From Clostridia bacterium (GTDB taxonomy: Bacteria > Bacillota > Clostridia > Oscillospirales > Acutalibacteraceae), in the NCBI GenBank assembly GCA_017472225.1, contig JAFUQS010000066.1, forward strand, positions 1-64,000: a stretch of DNA of 64,000 nt. The letters run 5' to 3'. Positions 41,431 through 49,724 of the stretch are shown piece after piece. Both the position numbers and the translations under genes were made by a program. Under the pieces are notes generated by a model, which did no database searches, had not been told where the DNA came from, and was given only the letters and a program-made list of their open reading frames with translations. Position 1 is the stretch's first letter. Each line of letters opens with the position of its first letter.

Positions 41431-43218
41431 TTAAGAGCGATACTTTTCTGCTTGCAGATTGAACATATAAGCGTAGGTTCCGTTCATTTTCATCAGCTCA
41501 TCATGGCTTCCGCTTTCAATTATGCGACCCTTTTCCATAACAAAAATACGGTCTGCATTGATTGTTGTTGAAAGTCGGTGTGAAATAAAAATAACGGTTT
41601 TGTGGGCGGCAGCCTCCATCATGGCACAGTTGAGGTTATACTCTGCAACAGGGTCAAGGTTTGCTGAAGGCTCATCAAGAATAACATAAGGACAGTTTTT
41701 ATAAAATGCTCTTGCAATAACAATCTTCTGGCTTTCGCCGCCTGAAAGCATGATGCCTTCATCGTCAAATTCTCTCAGAAGCTCCGTTCTTGTGCCGTTC
41801 GGGAGAGCTTTTGTGAAGCCGCTGTGCTTCAAAGCTTCCATGACCTTTTCTTCGTCTGCATTTTTGTCAAGGGCAACATTTTCCCCAACATTGCATGAGA
41901 AAAGCTGAAAATCCTGAAAAACAGCAGAAAATCTGTCTCTGTGGGAGTCTATGGTGCAGCTTTTTATGTTCTCACCGTCAATTTTAATTGCACCTTCTGT
42001 CGGGTCATAAAGGCGTAAAAGCAGATTGGTAAGAGTGGTCTTACCGGCACCGTTATAGCCGACAAGGGCTATTTTTTCATAAGGTTTGATTGTGAGATTG
42101 ATGTCACTTAAGGTTGGCTCTTTATTTCCGGGATAAGTGAAACTGAGGTTTTCTATTCTGATTTCCTTCGGCTCACTCTTTTCGGCTATCCTTTCACCGT
42201 CCTTGATTTTGAAATCCGCCTTTAGGAATTCACGGTATTTTTCAATCATTTTTCCTCTTTCGGAGAATACTGCAACAGCCCATACCGTAAGGAAATTGAT
42301 TGAAATCGCAATTGAATGAGCACCGTTGAAGGCGGCAACAAAATCACCGGGAGTTATACTTTCCTTCACAAGCACACAGTAGCCGAGGTACAAAGGCAAC
42401 ACAAACATGAAGCCTATAATCTGAATTCCCGATTCCTGAATCATATAAAGTGAGGAAATCTTTTTCCAATACTTCTTCTGATTTCTGATAACATCATCTG
42501 CCGCATCGTTATATCTGTCTATCAGAAGGGGAGAGATGTTGTTCATTCTCACTTCCTTGCAGTAATCCTGCAAATAGAATATACGCTGAAAATAGTCGCT
42601 TCTTCTGTGATATTTTGTGTTATCAATTCGTCTGCCCATTTGCAAATCACCGATTTTGCGGCTCAAAGGCAGAAATGCACAAATGAAAAACAGAATAATA
42701 ACAAGGCACCAAGGGTCAATTGAAAGAAGAACACCTGCGATGGTGACAAGTGAAAACACATTGCCCACATAATTTCTCACAAGTCCGAGAAGGTTTTGTA
42801 TGTTATCGGATGATGATTCAATTGTGAGAATGAAATTATTATAGAATTCAGGGTTGTCATAGCTTTCCTGGTCAAGCTTTTTCGCTTTTTCATAAAGGGT
42901 CTTGTTGAGTCCGTAATGAACCTTCTCTTTTTCTGTATTCCAGAAAAATTCTCTGTAAAGCCATGAAAGAAGTGTGCTGAAAATGAGAATTACGGCAATC
43001 AGAAGCACGGCATAAAAAATCCGGTGCAAATTTTCGCCCTCGGTCACAACATCAATTATATATTTGACACCGATGACCGAGATAAGTCTGTTAGGAAGAA
43101 TAAGAAGAATACCCCAGATGAATTCACCGATAACAAGAAGCGGAGAAATCTTGAAAAGAAGCTTCACGAAAAATAAGATATTCGAGAGCATGGAATGAGC
43201 GTTTTTAGTCTTTTCCAT
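41431..43218 (-). CDS. ABC exporter half-transporter (second of a pair)
   Basis: The 595-residue protein has an N-terminal transmembrane domain of about six helices (residues ~1-310) fused to a nucleotide-binding domain. It contains Walker A (GYNGAGKTT), Q-loop (FQDFQLF), ABC signature (LSGGESQK), Walker B (YVILDEPSANLD) and the switch histidine (ISHR), so both ATP-site halves look competent. It overlaps the upstream partner by 14 bases. The earlier in-frame ATG at 43227 directly abuts AAGGAGG, so the ATG nine bases later (43218) is chosen. The pair probably forms a heterodimeric exporter in the cell membrane. The substrate (peptide, lipid or drug) cannot be told from sequence. Repeat copy 2 follows directly. 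Confidence 0.9.
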   Translation of the reverse strand: MEKTKNAHSMLSNILFFVKLLFKISPLLVIGEFIWGILLILPNRLISVIGVKYIIDVVTEGENLHRIFYAVLLIAVILIFSTLLSWLYREFFWNTEKEKVHYGLNKTLYEKAKKLDQESYDNPEFYNNFILTIESSSDNIQNLLGLVRNYVGNVFSLVTIAGVLLSIDPWCLVIILFFICAFLPLSRKIGDLQMGRRIDNTKYHRRSDYFQRIFYLQDYCKEVRMNNISPLLIDRYNDAADDVIRNQKKYWKKISSLYMIQESGIQIIGFMFVLPLYLGYCVLVKESITPGDFVAAFNGAHSIAISINFLTVWAVAVFSERGKMIEKYREFLKADFKIKDGERIAEKSEPKEIRIENLSFTYPGNKEPTLSDINLTIKPYEKIALVGYNGAGKTTLTNLLLRLYDPTEGAIKIDGENIKSCTIDSHRDRFSAVFQDFQLFSCNVGENVALDKNADEEKVMEALKHSGFTKALPNGTRTELLREFDDEGIMLSGGESQKIVIARAFYKNCPYVILDEPSANLDPVAEYNLNCAMMEAAAHKTVIFISHRLSTTINADRIFVMEKGRIIESGSHDELMKMNGTYAYMFNLQAEKYRS

Positions 43219-45055
43219 TTTCGCCATCCTCCTTGTCTCTGTTATAGCTTGATGCTTGCAATGTGAACATACGGCAGTATTCCCCGCCGTTTTCCATCAG
43301 CTCCTTGTGGCTGCCGGCTTCAAGCACCGTACCGTCACCGATAACGATGATTTTGTCGGACAGCACTGCACTTGAAAGACGGTGGGAGATATAAAGCACT
43401 GTCTTGCCTTTTGTAACCTCAATAAGACTCTGATACATTTTGTATTCTGCAATGGGGTCAAGGGCAGAGGAGGGCTCATCAAGAACAGCAAACTGAAAAT
43501 CCTTCGCAAAAAGTCTTGCCACTGATACCTTCTGATTTTCGCCGCCTGAAAGACCTGTTCCGTCTTCCTCGAATTCTTTTGTCAGTACAGTGTCACCGCC
43601 CTTGGGCAGAGATGAGATTTTTTCCCAGATACCGCTTTGCTCAAGAGCCTTCTGAGCAGCAGCCTTTTCTCCCTCGGTACACTCATGACAAAGTATGTTT
43701 TCAAAAACGGAAACGGCAAAATTTCTGTAGTCCTGAAAAACTGCGCCGTAGCTGTTGCGCAGAGAAGAAAGCTCATATTCCTTGATGTTTTTACCGTTAT
43801 AGAGTATTTCACCTTCGGTTGTGTCATAAAAACGCAGAAGAAGCTTTACGATTGTGCTTTTACCGGCTCCGTTAACACCCACAAGTGCAACGGTTTCACC
43901 CTTGTTGATTTTAAAGGACACATTGTTAAGTGAGTTTTTCTTTGCTGAAGGATAACGGAAGGATACGTTCCTGAATTCAAGAGACTCAAATTCACCGCAT
44001 GTTTCATTTCCGCTTTTAATTTTCGGCTCATAATCAAAAAAGTCTCGCAGATTCTGAAAGTAGAAGGCGGACTGACTCAGCATTTCAAAGCTGCCGGCAA
44101 CACGCATTGTTGCCTCCTGTACCGCATTGATTGAGGAAAGCACAACAGAAAAAGCGGAAACAGTCATTTTGTTCGTATATACGAACTGATAGCCCGCAAG
44201 GGCATATGTGCCTATAGTCGGAATAAAATCACTGAAAAGTGAACTTATCATACTGTATATAAAGAGTTTTATGCCGTATTTTTTCAGAATTATCATATTG
44301 GAATCAATTGCCGCCTTGAAGCGTTCCATGAGAACCGCAAAAATGTTGGATGTTCTCATATCCTTTGAGAATTCCTTAAGAAAAACTGTTCTTTGAACAT
44401 ATGCCTTAATTCTGTTGTTGGTAGTCATTTCTCTGTCTCTTTTATAAACAAGCTTGCTTTTGAAGGTTTCAATAATGAATACAAGACCTACGGGAACAAG
44501 AAATAAAAGATACATAGGGTCAATTGTTGTAACTGTTCCGATAACAAGGCAAAGGGAAATCACACCTGCAACAATTGAGCTGATGTTGTCACATACGGAA
44601 ACAAAAAGACCCCAGGCAAGAATCTGAGTTGCTCTTTGATACTTGTCGTAGAATTCAGGGTCTTCATAGCAGGAAACATCAAGCTCGATTGCTTTTTTGA
44701 ACACCTTGTTGTTCAGTCCCTTAAGAACCTTTTTTGTTGATGCCTGTCTTATGTAGTTGGCTGACCAGTTAATTCCCTTCACAATAACTGAAAGCACAAG
44801 GAACAAAACAAGATTTTTCACAAATTCCCTGAAATCGCCCTTTGAATCAATAATTCCCAAAAGCACCTTTAAAAACAGAATGTTCTGAAGAAATACGGAA
44901 AATATCATATCTGCGCTCATATTAAGAAAGGAGCATATAAGCAGCTTTTTATCTGTTTGCCATACAAGCTTCAGGGCGAAGATAATGTTTTTGGCCACAG
45001 GTACCTTGACATTCTCATGCATACCGAGTCTTCTGTGGGGAGGGGGTGGTGGCAT
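43205..45055 (-). CDS. ABC exporter half-transporter (first of a pair)
   Basis: The 616-residue protein starts at an ATG eight bases after AAAGGAG. A longer in-frame start at 45079 lacks a ribosome site. The N terminus is an unusual proline and arginine patch (MPPPPPHRR), followed by a transmembrane domain and an ATPase domain with Walker A (GVNGAGKST), Q-loop (FQDYRNF), signature (LSGGENQK), Walker B (FAVLDEPSSALD) and ISHR. Translational coupling to the next gene through a 14-base overlap supports a heterodimer. A -10-like TATACT lies at 45094-45099 without a clear -35. No precursor peptide, immunity or modification gene is adjacent, so a bacteriocin role has no support here. Confidence 0.9.
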   Translation of the reverse strand: MPPPPPHRRLGMHENVKVPVAKNIIFALKLVWQTDKKLLICSFLNMSADMIFSVFLQNILFLKVLLGIIDSKGDFREFVKNLVLFLVLSVIVKGINWSANYIRQASTKKVLKGLNNKVFKKAIELDVSCYEDPEFYDKYQRATQILAWGLFVSVCDNISSIVAGVISLCLVIGTVTTIDPMYLLFLVPVGLVFIIETFKSKLVYKRDREMTTNNRIKAYVQRTVFLKEFSKDMRTSNIFAVLMERFKAAIDSNMIILKKYGIKLFIYSMISSLFSDFIPTIGTYALAGYQFVYTNKMTVSAFSVVLSSINAVQEATMRVAGSFEMLSQSAFYFQNLRDFFDYEPKIKSGNETCGEFESLEFRNVSFRYPSAKKNSLNNVSFKINKGETVALVGVNGAGKSTIVKLLLRFYDTTEGEILYNGKNIKEYELSSLRNSYGAVFQDYRNFAVSVFENILCHECTEGEKAAAQKALEQSGIWEKISSLPKGGDTVLTKEFEEDGTGLSGGENQKVSVARLFAKDFQFAVLDEPSSALDPIAEYKMYQSLIEVTKGKTVLYISHRLSSAVLSDKIIVIGDGTVLEAGSHKELMENGGEYCRMFTLQASSYNRDKEDGENGKD

Positions 45056-45128
45056 ATTTTTCACTCCTTTTATCAGCATTTTCCGATTTATTTAGTATAA
45101 TACACCTGCTTTATGTAAAATACAAGCC

Positions 45129-45220
45129 TTGATTTTTCAGCCCGATTGTGGTAATATATTTATGCAAGAAAGAAATGAAAAACAGTCTGTAAATGTTTAA
45201 GATTACGGACTGCTTTTTTT
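45129..45220 (+). ncRNA. Candidate short promoter-to-terminator transcript
   Basis: A promoter (TTGATT 45129-45134, 17-base spacer, TGG then TAATAT 45152-45157) is followed about 25 bases later by an intrinsic terminator: the stem CAGTCTGTAA/TTACGGACTG at 45183-45192 and 45203-45212, then seven T at 45214-45220. The predicted RNA is only about 57 nt and has no open frame. It could be a small RNA or a constitutively terminated leader for the glycerophosphodiesterase operon, which has another promoter 30 bases further on. Confidence 0.35.
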
Positions 45221-45247
45221 ATATCCGTGATTTTTTCATCTTTTCTG

Positions 45248-45275
45248 TTGAAAAATATTTCTGAGGGTGTATAAT
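45248..45275 (+). promoter_or_regulatory. Promoter of the glycerophosphodiesterase operon
   Basis: TTGAAA (45248-45253), a 16-base spacer and TATAAT (45270-45275) lie 33 bases upstream of the chosen start at 45308. Confidence 0.75.
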
Positions 45276-45307
45276 CAAACTGATAAAAATAAAAGGAAGT
45301 GTTTAAT

Positions 45308-46027
45308 ATGTCAAAAATATTCGCACACAGAGGTTTTTCCGGCAAGTATCCCGAAAACACAATGCTTGCTTTTGAAAAGGCAGTGGAAATCGGCGTTGAC
45401 GGAATTGAGCTTGATGTTCACCTTACAAAGGATAACGAGCTTGTTATTATTCATGATGAGGATATCAAGCGTACCTGTGACGGTGAAGGTCTTGTCAGAG
45501 ATATGACTCTTGCCGAGCTCAGAAAATTTGACGCTTCAGCCACCTTCAGAGGTGTTTACGGCTTTTGCGGAATTCCTACCCTGAGAGAATATTTTGAGCT
45601 TGTGAAGGATACGGAAATTATAACAAATATTGAGCTTAAAACAGGTGTTTTCGAGTATCCTACAATTGAAAAAAGAACAATTGACTTAGTGAGAGAATAC
45701 GGCCTTGAAGACAGAATAATTTTTTCTTCCTTCAACCATTTCACAGTAAAGCGTTGCGAAGAAATTGCACCTGAAATCAAAAGAGGCTTCCTTTCGGGCG
45801 ATTGGATTGTTGATTTCGGCAAATATACTGCCGAAAGAAATGTACAGTGCTGCCATCCGTGGCATATTACTCTCAATGAGGAATCGGTTAAGGAAATGCA
45901 CGCAGCTGGCCGTGAAATCAATACCTGGACTGTTAACGAATATGAAGACATAGCGCGTCTTTCTGCAATGGGTGTTGATTCTCTTATAGGCAATTTCCCA
46001 GACAGAATGATTGAGCGACTCAGATAA
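45308..46027 (+). CDS. Cytoplasmic glycerophosphodiester phosphodiesterase
   Basis: The enzyme hydrolyses deacylated phospholipids (glycerophosphodiesters) to glycerol 3-phosphate and an alcohol. The 239 residues form a single GDPD TIM barrel. The catalytic motif His7-Arg8 (FAHRGF), the metal ligands Glu34 and Asp36 (GIELDVHLT), His49-Asp50 (IIHDED), NIELK and the closing WTVN are all present. There is no signal peptide, so it resembles UgpQ rather than secreted GlpQ. An upstream in-frame GTG overlaps the ribosome site AAAGGAAG. The ATG at 45308, eight bases after it, is the better start. The gene leads an operon with an MFS permease and a lysoplasmalogenase-like gene. Confidence 0.92.
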   Translation: MSKIFAHRGFSGKYPENTMLAFEKAVEIGVDGIELDVHLTKDNELVIIHDEDIKRTCDGEGLVRDMTLAELRKFDASATFRGVYGFCGIPTLREYFELVKDTEIITNIELKTGVFEYPTIEKRTIDLVREYGLEDRIIFSSFNHFTVKRCEEIAPEIKRGFLSGDWIVDFGKYTAERNVQCCHPWHITLNEESVKEMHAAGREINTWTVNEYEDIARLSAMGVDSLIGNFPDRMIERLR

Positions 46028-46049
46028 TATCTGATTACAGAGGTAAAAT

Positions 46050-47213
46050 ATGATTTTAATTTTAGCAGTAATCTATATAGTATTTATTTCTCTCGGCTTA
46101 CCGGACTCGCTTTTCGGTGTATCCTGGCCCGTTGTGCATACTGAATTCGGTGTCAGCGAAAGCTTTGCTTCACTGTACAGTATAATTATAAGTGTCAGCA
46201 CAGGCGGGGTCAGCTTTGTTTCCGGCAGGCTTATCAGAAAATTCGGCACAAGCAAGGTTACGTTTTTCTCAATTCTTCTCACAGCAATCGGTCTTGTTGG
46301 TATCAGCTTTTCACCTAACATTGTTTTTATGATGCTTTTTTCTGTCATTATGGGTTACGGTGCAGGCGCTATTGATACGGGGCTCAATAATTTTGTTTCC
46401 CTTCATTACAAGGCACACCATATGAATTGGCTCCATTGCTTCTGGGGAGTGGGAGTGACCCTCAGTCCGCTTATAATGTCAGCATTTTTAGGTGACGACG
46501 GAAGTGAGTGGAGAAAGGGATACCGTGTTGTTGCACTTATGCAGCTGGCAATTGCTTTGATAGTTATGTTCTCACTCAAAAAGTGGGGCAATATTGAGAA
46601 AAAAGAGCAACAGGCAGAAAGCGAAGAGGCTTCAGGCGGCAGCTTTTTTGACATCATCAGGCTGAAGGGCGTTATTACAAGCATTGTATCTCTCGGCTTT
46701 TATTGCAGTATGGAGTTCCTTCTCGGTACATGGGGAGCTACCTATGCCGTTAATGTTTTTGCAGTATCGCCTGATGAAGCGGCAAAATGGGTTTCGCTTT
46801 ATTACGGTGGCATAATGCTTGGCAGAATGCTTGCAGGCTTCATTTCAATGAAAACCTCAGACAAAGCTCTTATAAGGGGCGGAATTATAATATCCCTTAT
46901 CGGTATTATCGTTTTTTCGTTGCCCTTGGGCAAGGTGTCTATGCTTGGCTTTATTCTTATAGGTATCGGCTTCGGCCCTGTTTTTCCGAGTGTGCTTCAC
47001 AGCGTACCGGAGCGTTTCGGCAACACCTATTCTGCCGATATAACAGGCTTTCATATGGGCGGTGCATATGCCATAGGCTTCGGAGTTCAGCTTATATACG
47101 GATATGTTGCATCCTGGACTACATTTGCAATTACTCCCTTTGTGCTTGTTGCACTTTGCATAGGTCTTTGGTCACTCAATGAAATTACACTTAAAAAGGT
47201 GCGCAAAGGATAA
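46050..47213 (+). CDS. Major facilitator superfamily permease
   Basis: The 387-residue protein has about 12 hydrophobic helices split by a charged central loop (EKKEQQAESEE, around residues 190-200). That is the classic MFS 6+6 layout. GRLIRKFGTSK after helix 2 and GRMLAGFISMK after helix 8 match the MFS loop motif between paired helices. It starts 22 bases after the phosphodiesterase stop, with GAGGT ahead of the ATG. It is not an obvious GlpT or UhpT. Import of a glycerophosphodiester or export of its alcohol would fit the neighbours, but this is inferred from position only. Confidence 0.85.
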   Translation: MILILAVIYIVFISLGLPDSLFGVSWPVVHTEFGVSESFASLYSIIISVSTGGVSFVSGRLIRKFGTSKVTFFSILLTAIGLVGISFSPNIVFMMLFSVIMGYGAGAIDTGLNNFVSLHYKAHHMNWLHCFWGVGVTLSPLIMSAFLGDDGSEWRKGYRVVALMQLAIALIVMFSLKKWGNIEKKEQQAESEEASGGSFFDIIRLKGVITSIVSLGFYCSMEFLLGTWGATYAVNVFAVSPDEAAKWVSLYYGGIMLGRMLAGFISMKTSDKALIRGGIIISLIGIIVFSLPLGKVSMLGFILIGIGFGPVFPSVLHSVPERFGNTYSADITGFHMGGAYAIGFGVQLIYGYVASWTTFAITPFVLVALCIGLWSLNEITLKKVRKG

Positions 47214-47250
47214 GAGAAAATCACGCTTCAAAATTTGAAAGGATTTATTT

Positions 47251-47937
47251 ATGAAAAAGGTATATTCCAATATATTTTTCACTCTCATTGCAATAATGAT
47301 GGCTGTTTATCTGACTTGTGATATTTTTTCTCTTTGGGATTCAAGACCGCTGAAATTTGCTGTAAGCGCACTCATAACACTTTTCGGCTTAAGGCTGATA
47401 AATAAAAAAGAAAGCCGTTTTGTTGCAGCAGGTCTTATATTCACTCTTGCTGCTGATGTTTTTCTTGTGCTTTTGAATAAATATATCTACGGTGTAATTC
47501 TGTTTATCGTAGCTCAGCTTTTTTATGCGGTTTATTTAACCTGTCTCAGCAACAAGGTGGTTTTCAAGGAGCTTTTGAAACGAATTATCCCTGCGATAAT
47601 ATGCTCTGTTGCTTTTTATCTTTTCGGCTTTGGCGAAAACATTGTTGTGCCAGCTGCTTATGCGGTATGCATAGGAGTCAATATTGCACATGCGGTTGAG
47701 CTTCAGGTTCAGAAGCCTTGCCGTAAGCATCTTCTTCTTGCTGTGGGCTTTATAATTTTTGTGTGTGGAGATATTTGTGTAGGCTTGCGTCACTTGCCGC
47801 CGGATATTATTACGGAAAATGTTGCGTCGGTGCTTTATCTTATAACATGGATATCTTATCCACCGAGTCAGATTATGGTTCTTGCAAGTACGGGCATTTT
47901 TTCTCCGTCTTTATGTAAAACCAAACCGATAAGCTGA
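47251..47937 (+). CDS. YhhN/TMEM86-family membrane protein, lysoplasmalogenase-like
   Basis: The 228-residue protein has about eight hydrophobic segments. The family's polar membrane motifs are visible: LAADVFLVL, a VAQLFYAVYL segment, GFIIFVCGDICVGL and SYPPSQIMVLAS. Known members hydrolyse the vinyl-ether bond of lysoplasmalogens to a fatty aldehyde and a glycerophospho-head group. The latter is the substrate class of the phosphodiesterase at the start of this operon, which makes a plasmalogen-turnover role attractive. The ATG follows AAAGGA by seven bases, and the gap to the previous gene is 37 bases. Assignment to the family is fairly sure, activity less so. Confidence 0.75.
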   Translation: MKKVYSNIFFTLIAIMMAVYLTCDIFSLWDSRPLKFAVSALITLFGLRLINKKESRFVAAGLIFTLAADVFLVLLNKYIYGVILFIVAQLFYAVYLTCLSNKVVFKELLKRIIPAIICSVAFYLFGFGENIVVPAAYAVCIGVNIAHAVELQVQKPCRKHLLLAVGFIIFVCGDICVGLRHLPPDIITENVASVLYLITWISYPPSQIMVLASTGIFSPSLCKTKPIS

Positions 47938-47949
47938 AATAAAAAAATT

Positions 47950-47980
47950 GGCGGCACTTCCTTGCGAAGTGTCGCCTTTT
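47950..47980. terminator. Bidirectional terminator between convergent genes
   Basis: An 11 bp stem (GGCGGCACTTC with GAAGTGTCGCC, one G-U pair on the plus strand) has T runs on the 3' side in both orientations. It serves the lysoplasmalogenase operon (plus) and dusB (minus). Confidence 0.92.
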
Positions 47981-47988
47981 TATTTTGT

Positions 47989-48957
47989 TCAGATATTTTC
48001 TTTTACAATCCTGAACGCCAATTCTTCAAGCTGTTCTATGCTTTCCAACATTCCTACCTGCTGACGGTACTGTGCTGCACCGTGAATACCCTTGATATAC
48101 CAGGCGGCATGCTTTCTTGCTTCACGGATACCCACTCTTTCACCCTTATAATGGCAAATCAGCTTTATATGCTCCACCATAACCCTCATTCTTTCGCTGA
48201 CAGGAGGCTCGGGGAGGATAACACCGTTTTTAAGGTATGCATTTATCTGGCTGAAAACCCAGGGTCTGCCGAGAGCACCTCTGCCTACCATCAGATAATC
48301 ACAGTTTGTTTCTTCAATCATCTGTGCCGCCGTTATGCCGTCAACTATGTCGCCGTTGGCAATGAGGGGGATACCGATATTTTTCTTGACCTCTGCAATC
48401 ATCTTTCTGTCAACAGGGGGAGCGTACATCTGCTGCCGTGTTCTGCCGTGAACCGTAACAGCACTCATGCCTGCCCGTTCTGCTCTTTGTGCCATATCGA
48501 TACAGTTGATACTTTCAGAGTCCCAACCGAGACGGATTTTCACCGTGACGGGAATATCCACCGCATTTTTTACAGCTTTCATGATTTCTTCTGCAAGCAC
48601 AGGATTTCTCATCAGAGCACTTCCGCCGCCGTTGCCTGCAATTTTCGGGGCAGGGCAACCCATATTGATGTCGATGGCATCAGGCTCATACGCAAGGCAG
48701 CCTTTTGCACTTTCTGCCATAATTGTAGGGTCAGAGCCGAAAATCTGTGCTGCCGCAGGACGTTCCTCTTTTGAAAGGAAAAGTAATTGTTTACTTTTTC
48801 TGTCGTGCATGGTAAGTCCCTTGCTTGACACCATTTCGCTCACAACATAGGAAGCACCGTATCTCACACAAAGCTCACGGAAGGCTCTGTCTGCAACCCC
48901 TGCCATAGGTGCCAGGGCGGCAGTTCTGCCATCTATTTCAATATCACCAAGCTTCAT
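47989..48957 (-). CDS. dusB: tRNA-dihydrouridine synthase
   Basis: This FMN-dependent enzyme reduces uridine to 5,6-dihydrouridine in tRNA D-loops. The 322-residue product has the usual length and layout: a TIM barrel with LAPMAGVADRAFR at the N terminus, the catalytic Cys101 in DINMGCPAPKI, VTVKIRLGW, VHGRTRQQMY, IANGDI, MVGRGALGRPW and a C-terminal helical RNA-binding domain. The upstream TTG at 48966 sits on the ribosome site (AAGGA). The ATG at 48957, nine bases downstream of it, gives the standard MKLGDIEI start. It is a single-gene unit, convergent with the lipid operon and divergent from the metal-resistance operon. Confidence 0.95.
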   Translation of the reverse strand: MKLGDIEIDGRTAALAPMAGVADRAFRELCVRYGASYVVSEMVSSKGLTMHDRKSKQLLFLSKEERPAAAQIFGSDPTIMAESAKGCLAYEPDAIDINMGCPAPKIAGNGGGSALMRNPVLAEEIMKAVKNAVDIPVTVKIRLGWDSESINCIDMAQRAERAGMSAVTVHGRTRQQMYAPPVDRKMIAEVKKNIGIPLIANGDIVDGITAAQMIEETNCDYLMVGRGALGRPWVFSQINAYLKNGVILPEPPVSERMRVMVEHIKLICHYKGERVGIREARKHAAWYIKGIHGAAQYRQQVGMLESIEQLEELAFRIVKENI

Positions 48958-48987
48958 AATAATCAATCCTTATTTAAAATTGAGCCT

Positions 48988-48996
48988 ATTTTATCA
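48988..48996 (-). promoter_or_regulatory. Extended -10 element for dusB
   Basis: The minus strand shows TGA followed by TAAAAT (48988-48993), about 30 bases before the ATG. There is only a weak -35 (GTGATT) at 17 bases. Confidence 0.35.
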
Positions 48997-49045
48997 TATT
49001 TTTTCAGAAAAATCACTCTTTTTATAAATATTTTAAATATAACTG

Positions 49046-49073
49046 TTGACAAAGAGGCAAATTTGAATATAAT
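49046..49073 (+). promoter_or_regulatory. Promoter of the metal-resistance operon
   Basis: TTGACA (49046-49051), a 16-base spacer and TATAAT (49068-49073) lie upstream of the ArsR-family regulator gene. Confidence 0.85.
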
Positions 49074-49078
49074 AACAA

Positions 49079-49094
49079 TTGAACAGTTGTTCAA
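49079..49094. promoter_or_regulatory. ArsR/SmtB-type operator
   Basis: TTGAACAGTTGTTCAA is a perfect inverted repeat with seven-base arms, located five bases after the -10 and so covering +1. It resembles the TGAAnnnnnnTTCA operators of the SmtB/CzrA family. Autoregulation by the adjacent regulator is the natural reading: bound when metal is low, released by zinc or cadmium. Confidence 0.8.
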
Positions 49095-49119
49095 ATGATA
49101 AAAAGTGAGGCGGATAAAA

Positions 49120-49479
49120 ATGGATAAAATATATGCTCAGGAAAAAGAGTATCTTGCTCTTAAAGAGGATACGGCAAAGGAAATGCAGGACAAAGAGCTT
49201 GACGAAGATGTGCTTTTCGATCTGGCAGAGCTTTTCAAAATTTTCGGTGACTCAAACCGGATCAGAATACTTTATGCCTTATCGGGAACGGAACTGTGCG
49301 TCAGTGATATCGCTCAGGTGCTTGGACTTTCAGCTTCTGCTGTCAGCCATCAGCTTAGAATTCTTAAATCCTCAAAGCTTGTCCGTTGCCGAAGAGAAGG
49401 AAAGATTATTTTCTATATGCTTGACGATGAGCATGTCAGCGATATTATCAACTTAGGACTTGAACACGTTATTGAGTGA
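49120..49479 (+). CDS. Zinc-sensing ArsR/SmtB-family repressor
   Basis: The 119-residue winged-helix protein contains a helix-turn-helix (VSDIAQVLGLSASAVSHQLRIL). Its last helix holds Asp103, His105, His116 and Glu119. Their spacing (DxH, ten residues, HxxE) is exactly that of the alpha-5 zinc site of CzrA and SmtB. Cys60 sits where CadC has the first cysteine of its CxC pair, but the second is Ser62 and there are no N-terminal cysteines, so the CadC cadmium/lead site is absent. A GTG 15 bases upstream is open, but the ATG at 49120 after GAGG is preferred. It should repress its own operon with the HMA protein and ATPase. Confidence 0.93.
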   Translation: MDKIYAQEKEYLALKEDTAKEMQDKELDEDVLFDLAELFKIFGDSNRIRILYALSGTELCVSDIAQVLGLSASAVSHQLRILKSSKLVRCRREGKIIFYMLDDEHVSDIINLGLEHVIE

Positions 49480-49489
49480 GGTGAAAATT

Positions 49490-49708
49490 ATGGAAAAGCA
49501 ATTTAAAATTGAAGTGGACTGTGCAAACTGCGCTTCTAAAATAGAGGCTGCAATTTCAAAAATAAACGGAATAGATGAAGCACACATCAATTTTATTATG
49601 GGCAAAATGAATGTAAAATTTGATGAAGGTGCCGATGAAAAGAAGCTTCTTAAGCAGATGCAGAAGGTGGCAAGAAAAATTGAACCGGATTGTGAAATAT
49701 ATCTTTGA
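49490..49708 (+). CDS. Stand-alone heavy-metal-associated (HMA) domain protein
   Basis: The 72 residues form one ferredoxin-like HMA domain with the metal site CANC in VDCANCASKIE. The site lacks the usual GMT before the first cysteine (here VDC), a form often seen with zinc/cadmium systems. The gene lies 10 bases after the regulator and 16 before the ATPase, with GAGGTG ahead of the ATG at 49490. The ATPase has no N-terminal HMA domain of its own, so this small protein probably takes that role in trans as a metal donor or regulator. Confidence 0.9.
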   Translation: MEKQFKIEVDCANCASKIEAAISKINGIDEAHINFIMGKMNVKFDEGADEKKLLKQMQKVARKIEPDCEIYL

Positions 49709-49724
49709 TAAAGGGTGAGAAGCT

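Noticed and set aside
41431..45055. Bacteriocin export locus
   Set aside because: No precursor peptide, C39 peptidase domain, immunity or modification gene was found next to the ABC pair.
47962..48774. 270-codon frame opposite dusB
   Set aside because: It lies wholly antisense to a clearly conserved gene and begins in the bidirectional terminator.
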